58,003 nucleotides of DNA, taken from the NCBI GenBank assembly GCA_900661335.1, contig CAACVY010000006.1:1-58003 (forward strand), read 5' to 3'. The translations under genes were made by a program, and so were the position numbers. The notes under the pieces were generated by a model, which was not told where the DNA came from, did not search any database, and saw nothing but the letters and a program-made list of their open reading frames with translations. Of the stretch, positions 52,819 through 58,003 are shown piece after piece (the first letter of the stretch is position 1; every line of letters begins with the position of its first letter). This DNA comes from an uncultured bacterium. GTDB lineage: Bacteria; Verrucomicrobiota; Kiritimatiellia; PWTM01.

Positions 52819-55689
52819 TCATGGCTTCCGACCCGGCGATACCGCGGACGACGGTGGCGCCGAGGTGGCTGGTGCGGCCGCCGCCGCTTTCAATCGCAGT
52901 GCCTGGAGCTGCCCACGCACCGTCGCGGCTTCAGGGCGGTCACCAAACTTGTTCAAGTAGCGCTCCGCGGCTTCGATCGCGTCATTGAACAAACCCAACT
53001 CCTCCAGCACCGTCACCACTTCGCGCATGGCCAATTCCACCAGAGGTCGTTCCGCTTCATTCTGTTCCTTGCCAAACAGCGCCACACGCTCGTACGAGGC
53101 CGCCGCCGATCGGAGGTTTTCCATAGCCGCCGCATCCTTCCCCTGTGCCTTCAGTTTGCCCGCGAACTCTCGGTACACGCTGGCCAACTCGATGTTCGCC
53201 TGGCTCACGCGCAAGGAGTCCTGGGCCAGCGTAAACACTTCTTTCAGGGTTGCCACGCTATCCGGATATCGCCCCAACTCGCGGTAGATCTTGGCCAGCA
53301 GCAGCCGAGCCTCGAAGAACAGCCCCGTACGCGGGTACCGCACCAACAAGTCCTCCAACGCTTCGATCGCCTTCTCTTTGTTCCCCGCCTTGGAGGCGGC
53401 CACGCCCAACCCGTACAGACTGGGCTCCAACACTTTGCGATCGTTCGTTCCCGACTTGACCACCCACTCGAACGCCTGCATGGCCGAGGCGTACCGCTCC
53501 GCATCCAGAAACCACTGCCCGATCTGCGTGAACTGCTCCGGCGTATACAGCTTCGGTGGCTTTCCCGGAGGTTCCGCCGTGAGCATGGCCTTCAACGCCT
53601 CTTCGGCCAAATCGAAGCGCTTGATTTCCATCGCGGCACGAATCTGCGCGAATTGTGCACTCTTGCCTTCCTCCGAATCCGGATATTCGCGACGCAGCCG
53701 GTCAAAGACCTTACTGGCTTCATCCATGCGCCCCTGCTGCATATAGATCGCACCGATCAACCCCAGCGCTTTCGGCGCCAGCTCAGATTTCTTGTAGTTG
53801 GCGACGAAATTCTCGAACACCTGCCGTGCCTCCTCGGCCGCCTTCTTCCGTTGCGCCTCATCGCCCGGCGCCTGAAACAACGCATAAGCACGGTAGAAGA
53901 CCGCTTTCTCAGAAAGCTCCGCCGCCTTCTTCAACTCGTCCGCCGTCTTGGCATAGGGGTTGTTTTCCTTCGGCTGCACCCATTCCGCCAACTTCTGGAA
54001 CGTCGCAGCGGCCTCCAGGTGACGCCCCAACCGCATCTGTGCATCACCAAGTCCGAACAGTGCCAGTGCCCGTCCGTGTGAAGGTGGGCAGTCCTGGATA
54101 TACTTCGCGAACGCATCCGCTGCCTTCTCGTACTCCTTGGCCTCGTAGTAGTCCCATGCGAGTGTGCTCAACGCATGCAAGTAAAACTGGTCTTGCGGAT
54201 AGTTGGCGATCACGCGCTGCAGCCACTCCCGGGCTTTGGTCGTGTCGCCCTGTTTTTTAAGCATCTGGGCACCTAAAAACAGGACTTGAGGGGCCCGTTC
54301 ATGCTTCGGGTAGACGTCCGCGAACAGCCCGTAGATGCGCACGCAGTTGTTGGTGTCTTTCTTGTCGAAGAAATGCTTGGCCAACGCCAACAAGGCCAGG
54401 CCCGTGCTCGGGTCATTCGCCCGGGTATCAGCGATATGGTCCAACGCCACAGTCAAGTACAGCGGGTTGCTCGTTTCCACCAGCGAAATCAACAACGGCG
54501 TGTAGATCGGCCCCAGCTCCGGCGCGGTCGGCACAATGTTGAGCACCCGCAGCGCCTGCGGAACGACCTCGGCGTACTTCTTCTGCAGGTAGAGGTCGTC
54601 CACCACCTTCCTCAACGCGGCGACCACATTGGGCAGGTGCTGGCCCCAGTCAATCCGCACCTCCCGCTTGAATTTCTCCCGGACCATCCGCTGCAAAGCC
54701 TCGGCTCGCACCACCGACTCGGCCGCCCAATCGCTATCCGGGTACTTCGCGAAAACGTTGACATACTGCGTGATCGCTTGCGCGAACCCCTGAAGCTGCG
54801 CGTCACCTTGGGCGGATCGGGCCTCCTTTTCGTACAGCTCGCCCAGCAAGAAACGCGCATAGGCCATGGGGCTCTCGCCCATGGGCAATCGCTCCTGCTT
54901 GAGAATTTCATCGATGCCTTTCATCAAATCCATGTTGTTCCGCAACAGCTTGATCGCCGCCTGAGGCTTGCCCCGGAGCAACTCGATATTGGCCATCGCC
55001 ACGATCGCTTGGCAAAAGGGTACGTCAATACCTTCTCGTCCCCATGTGATCTTCTCCGCCAGATCCCAAGCGCGCTTCAACAGGTCTTCCTGTTCCTTGC
55101 CCGACTTCCCGCGGGCCTGCTGGATCAACAACTGGATCAACTCGATCTGGACTCGCCGCTCGATACCGGGTTCCGGCTTGGCCTTTAGGATGCTCTCCAT
55201 GGCCTGAATAGCACTAGGAACATCCCCGGCCCGCAGTAACATCTGACTGAATCGGTAGGCGGCATCCACGTAGAACCGTTTGAGGTCGGGATCCGTGGGC
55301 ACGGTTTTAAACTCTTTGAAGAACTCCTCGTAATGCTTGCGCGCACGTTCGACTTCCCGGTAGCGGTACATCTGGTTGGCCAACGCCAACCGGGCGGCCT
55401 GCGTCTTGGGATCCCCCTTGGGCATCTCGGCCAACAACTTCTCCGCCTCGTCGAACTTCCGCCGGTTGGCCAAAATCTCGATCCGCACGACCCGTCCGCG
55501 GTCCTTCAGCGAAGGGTTTTGCACGACCAACTGGTCAACTAACCGTTCTGCGTAGTCGGCAAATCCAATCTCCACCAACTTGGAGGCGAATTCGAACTCC
55601 CGGTCCACATCGTCCGTCTGCGCCCCAGCGCCGATTGCGACCAGAGCCAGTCCGACCCATCCAGCCCACCGATATGCCTGTCCAATCAT
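52819..55689 (-). CDS. Large secreted TPR-repeat protein, 956 aa
   Basis: This exported protein has a signal peptide (YRWAGWVGLALVAIGAGAQT). The remainder is a long alpha-helical array of tetratricopeptide repeats (FASKLVEIGFADYAERLVDQ, DKFDEAEKLLAEMPKGD-like units, LGLIGAIYMQQGRMDEASKV, YLNKFGDRPEAATVRG). The C-terminus is Ala/Pro-rich. ATG at 55689 is close to GAGGAG; GTG at 55704 would be longer. It is the first gene of the TPR-TPR-ExbB-ExbD-ExbD block and is probably a periplasmic platform for that complex. Role from context only. Confidence 0.8.
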   Translation of the reverse strand: MIGQAYRWAGWVGLALVAIGAGAQTDDVDREFEFASKLVEIGFADYAERLVDQLVVQNPSLKDRGRVVRIEILANRRKFDEAEKLLAEMPKGDPKTQAARLALANQMYRYREVERARKHYEEFFKEFKTVPTDPDLKRFYVDAAYRFSQMLLRAGDVPSAIQAMESILKAKPEPGIERRVQIELIQLLIQQARGKSGKEQEDLLKRAWDLAEKITWGREGIDVPFCQAIVAMANIELLRGKPQAAIKLLRNNMDLMKGIDEILKQERLPMGESPMAYARFLLGELYEKEARSAQGDAQLQGFAQAITQYVNVFAKYPDSDWAAESVVRAEALQRMVREKFKREVRIDWGQHLPNVVAALRKVVDDLYLQKKYAEVVPQALRVLNIVPTAPELGPIYTPLLISLVETSNPLYLTVALDHIADTRANDPSTGLALLALAKHFFDKKDTNNCVRIYGLFADVYPKHERAPQVLFLGAQMLKKQGDTTKAREWLQRVIANYPQDQFYLHALSTLAWDYYEAKEYEKAADAFAKYIQDCPPSHGRALALFGLGDAQMRLGRHLEAAATFQKLAEWVQPKENNPYAKTADELKKAAELSEKAVFYRAYALFQAPGDEAQRKKAAEEARQVFENFVANYKKSELAPKALGLIGAIYMQQGRMDEASKVFDRLRREYPDSEEGKSAQFAQIRAAMEIKRFDLAEEALKAMLTAEPPGKPPKLYTPEQFTQIGQWFLDAERYASAMQAFEWVVKSGTNDRKVLEPSLYGLGVAASKAGNKEKAIEALEDLLVRYPRTGLFFEARLLLAKIYRELGRYPDSVATLKEVFTLAQDSLRVSQANIELASVYREFAGKLKAQGKDAAAMENLRSAAASYERVALFGKEQNEAERPLVELAMREVVTVLEELGLFNDAIEAAERYLNKFGDRPEAATVRGQLQALRLKAAAAAPATSAPPSSAVSPGRKP

Positions 55690-55724
55690 AGTCTCCTCAC
55701 GCACGGCCCGCGAGGGTCGCCATC

Positions 55725-55752
55725 ATGCTACCTGAATTCCTAAACGAATCAA
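55725..55752 (-). promoter_or_regulatory. Promoter candidate for the TPR-Exb block
   Basis: On the minus strand TTGATT (4 of 6) is followed after 16 bases by TAGCAT (4 of 6), 36 bases before ATG 55689. Confidence 0.45.
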
Positions 55753-55790
55753 GCGCCCACTCGGCACGGCCGCGGGTGCATGGATCGGAT

Positions 55791-56534
55791 TCATCGACGC
55801 AGGAACAGCAGCGCTTCCTCCGCACGCAAGTTGTCATCCTCCCGTAGCGGACGCACCCGGCCGTCCTCGTATGCGAACCCGCGTAAGATTCGCACATGCT
55901 CGCGGCGTGCCCAGTCGAGAAAATCGCGCAGCGTGAACAAGTGAATGTTGGGCGTATCGTACCACCGGTATGGCAAACGCTCTGTTTCGGGCATCCGGCC
56001 TTCCAGCATCAAGCTCAGTCGAACTCGCCACCACGCAAAGTTCGGAAAGGATACGATCCCCTCTCGTCCCACCCGCAGCATCTCCCGGAGCACCACCAGG
56101 GGGCGATGCAAGGTCTGAAGTGTCTCTTCCAACACCACGTAGTCAAACGCGCGAGCCGGAAATCCTTGCAGCCCCTGGTCCAAGTCACACTGGAACACGG
56201 GCACGCCGCGCTCCACGCATTTAATGACCTCCAGAGGATCCAGCTCGATACCTTGCGCCCGCACGTTGCGGCGCCGCACCAATTCTGCTAGCAGTTCGCC
56301 GGATCCACACCCTAAATCCAGCACCGAAGCGCCTGGCCGCACTGCGCGCACGATGAGATCGTCCTGCCAGCGCTCGGTCGCGGGATGCGGCCGCCGCGTT
56401 CGAAGCGCCTGTCGGTAGCGGTCGAGCCAATCTTGCCCCAAGTGCCGCAGGGCGGGGTCCAAGCGCTCGACGATCTGTCGCCACTCACGCGGCGTGAGAG
56501 CCGGCGATGACGGCGTCGGTCGTGGTTTCGGCAC
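55791..56534 (-). CDS. metW: MetW-type methyltransferase domain protein
   Basis: This 247-residue protein of the MetW family is required with MetX for homoserine O-acetylation in some bacteria. The Rossmann core is VLDLGCGSGELLAELVRRR near residues 64-82, QGIELDPLEVIKCVERG follows, and YVVLEETLQTLHRPLVVL is typical MetW. The C-terminal RLPYRWYDTPNIHLFTLRDF is also MetW-like. GTG at 56534 lies nine bases after AGGAGG; GTG at 56540 overlaps the metX stop (GTGA) but is only three bases from AGGAGG. About 40 residues precede the usual MetW start. It is co-translated with metX. Confidence 0.85.
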   Translation of the reverse strand: MPKPRPTPSSPALTPREWRQIVERLDPALRHLGQDWLDRYRQALRTRRPHPATERWQDDLIVRAVRPGASVLDLGCGSGELLAELVRRRNVRAQGIELDPLEVIKCVERGVPVFQCDLDQGLQGFPARAFDYVVLEETLQTLHRPLVVLREMLRVGREGIVSFPNFAWWRVRLSLMLEGRMPETERLPYRWYDTPNIHLFTLRDFLDWARREHVRILRGFAYEDGRVRPLREDDNLRAEEALLFLRR

Positions 56535-56536
56535 GG

Positions 56537-57733
56537 TCACGATCCTCCTGATTCCAAAAACGCTCGAACTAACGGGCCTACTTCGGCGATCTGAACGAGA
56601 AACCCGTCGTGGCCCACATTCGACGGCAAATCCACATACGTCACCGTCTTGCCCGCCTTGCATAAGGCCAACGCCAACTCTCGGCACTGAGCCGGCGGGT
56701 AGAGCCAATCGGACGAGAAGGACACCACCATCGTCCGCGCGCGGATTCGCCGACACGCCCGCACTAAATCGCCCCGCCCCCACGCCGCGGCGTCGTACAA
56801 ATCCATTGCGCGGGTAATGTACAGGTAGCTGTTCGCATCGAACCGTTCCACGAACGCCCGGCCCTGGTGGTGCAGGTAACTTTCCACCTCAAACGCGATC
56901 CCAAAATCCATCGGCTTCGATTGGCGGTCGGGGCGCAACCGACGGCCGAACTTCACGTCCATGCCGTGTTCGCACAAGTACGTGATGTGCGCCATCATCC
57001 GGGCCACGGCCAACCCAGCGTCCGGTTTGACCTCCCGATCGTAGTAGTCCCCGTGGTGGAAGTTCGGATCGCTCAGAATCGCATGTCGGCCGACCGCGTT
57101 GAACGCCAGCCCCAGAGTGGACAACCGGGGCGTGGAGGCCAAAACGATGCAGTTCTCTACTCGGTCCGGATAACGCAGTGCCCACTCCAACGCCTGCTGC
57201 CCTCCCAAGGACCCGCCCACCACCGCGCGGAACTTCCGAATTCCAAGAGCGTCCGCCAGCCGCGCCTGCAAACGCACCCAGTCCCCGACCGTCACGAGGG
57301 GAAACCGTAGTCCATATGGCTGGCCAGTGCGCGGGTCGATGGACGACGGTCCCGTAGTCCCATAGCAGCTCCCAAGCACGTTGCTGCAGAGGACCCACCA
57401 CCGCCGAGTGTCAATGAACTTGCCCGGGCCGACCATGCCGTCCCACCACCCCGGCTTTCGCAACCGCCACAGCCGTCCGGTTTCCTTGGCGCGGCGATCC
57501 CAACCCGCAACGTGGGCATCGCCGGACAGCGCGTGCAAGACCAACACCGCGTTATCCCGCGCAGAGGATAGCTCCCCATAGGTCTCATACTCGACATCCA
57601 CCGGAGCAATGGACTTGCCCAGCTCCAACCGGAACGGGCGCCCTTCCTCCACGATCCGAATGGTCTTGGCCTCCGTCCAGCCCACCGAAGTCGGACTGTC
57701 CGGCGGATCGTACTTCCGTTGTGATGTGCCCAT
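56537..57733 (-). CDS. metX: Homoserine O-acyltransferase
   Basis: This alpha/beta-hydrolase-fold enzyme acylates homoserine for methionine synthesis. The nucleophile Ser about 175 is in VVGGSLGGQQALEW, the acid Asp in SFSSDWLYPP and the catalytic His in NVGHDGFL. The oxyanion region ALSGDAHVAG and the signature LGSCYGTTGPSSIDP are diagnostic. The length of 398 residues is normal. ATG at 57733 is used; ATG at 57739 is equally possible. It is followed by metW with overlapping frames. Acetyl or succinyl specificity cannot be decided by eye; the metW partner favours acetyl. Confidence 0.93.
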   Translation of the reverse strand: MGTSQRKYDPPDSPTSVGWTEAKTIRIVEEGRPFRLELGKSIAPVDVEYETYGELSSARDNAVLVLHALSGDAHVAGWDRRAKETGRLWRLRKPGWWDGMVGPGKFIDTRRWWVLCSNVLGSCYGTTGPSSIDPRTGQPYGLRFPLVTVGDWVRLQARLADALGIRKFRAVVGGSLGGQQALEWALRYPDRVENCIVLASTPRLSTLGLAFNAVGRHAILSDPNFHHGDYYDREVKPDAGLAVARMMAHITYLCEHGMDVKFGRRLRPDRQSKPMDFGIAFEVESYLHHQGRAFVERFDANSYLYITRAMDLYDAAAWGRGDLVRACRRIRARTMVVSFSSDWLYPPAQCRELALALCKAGKTVTYVDLPSNVGHDGFLVQIAEVGPLVRAFLESGGS

Positions 57734-58003
57734 GCGCATGGCGAACAATCTATAATCGAATATCATACTGCAACACACCGACGTGGACCAGGCCGGCCGC
57801 TCACCCGAAGTGGTCGCGACATCGAGCCCACTGGGCAGTAACGCGCGGAAATCCGCTGCCGTGCACTGGAGAGAACTCTAGCGCCTGAACATTCGCACGC
57901 CGCCCCCGCCGGTGGAGCGACCCAGCAGCAGCCACTGCCGTCCGCCAGCACCGCGGATCTGCTCTCGGTCACGCGAGCCATGTTCGCCTCTACCGACCCA
58001 ACC

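Noticed and set aside
57763-57981. 72-aa minus-strand frame at the right end
   Set aside because: Cys/Arg/Ser-rich composition without family features; no start signal. The 57734-58003 segment is left as the upstream region of metX.

Overview
The window is a GC-rich, densely coded bacterial chromosome segment with 45 supported protein genes, two tRNA genes and several promoters of the TTGACA-17-TATAAT type. There is no insertion sequence, phage, rRNA gene or CRISPR array. The combination of a 2139-residue autotransporter-type beta-strand-repeat protein with a PEP-CTERM tail, several GH106-type glycosidases, a TPR-TPR-ExbB-ExbD-ExbD block and an outer-membrane porin points to a Gram-negative of the PVC group. 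Verrucomicrobiota is the most likely phylum. This is inference from gene content; no rRNA marker is present.

Layout. (1) 0.3-2.3 kb, plus strand: an unknown protein, a secreted SGNH hydrolase and a TauE/SafE permease, coupled by 4-nt overlaps. (2) 2.5-5.4 kb, minus strand: lipoprotein, ECF sigma factor, anti-sigma-like membrane protein and beta-propeller lipoprotein, with consecutive reading frames meeting or overlapping. (3) 5.7-18.5 kb, minus strand: a DCC thiol oxidoreductase, then a glycan-degradation locus of three GH106-like enzymes and one unassigned TIM-barrel glycosidase. (4) 19.3-27.2 kb: the giant PEP-CTERM beta-repeat protein, divergent from a porin-like barrel, with good promoter candidates for both. 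(5) 27.6-33.0 kb, plus strand: a surface-glycan operon (Fcl-like reductase, second SDR, HddA-like heptose kinase, GT2 glycosyltransferase, methyltransferase, HddC-like nucleotidyltransferase) that looks like a nucleotide-heptose or deoxy-heptose route, followed by tRNA-Val on the minus strand. (6) 33.4-40.5 kb: homocysteine methyltransferase, ketopantoate reductase, glycyl-tRNA synthetase, tRNA-Pro, flavin reductase and a secreted toroid-like protein. (7) 40.7-49.8 kb, minus strand: a long run headed by an RpoD-type sigma factor with a very basic C-terminal tail, then apt, coaD, yceD, rpmF, plsX, fabH, fabD, fabG, acpP, fabF, a small unknown gene and rbsD. (8) 50.2-55.7 kb, minus strand: two secreted TPR proteins, ExbB and two ExbD proteins. 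(9) 55.8-57.7 kb, minus strand: metX-metW.

How the parts fit. The secreted glycosidases, the porin and the ExbB/ExbD module fit an organism that takes up products of complex rhamnose-containing polysaccharides. The glycan operon and the PEP-CTERM protein would build its own surface. The fatty-acid block and coaD supply membrane lipid and CoA. Most suggestive of something undescribed are: the GH106 paralogues, each with a different beta-sandwich insertion and one lacking a motif glutamate; the unassigned glycosidase; the heptose operon; and the histone-like tail on the sigma factor.
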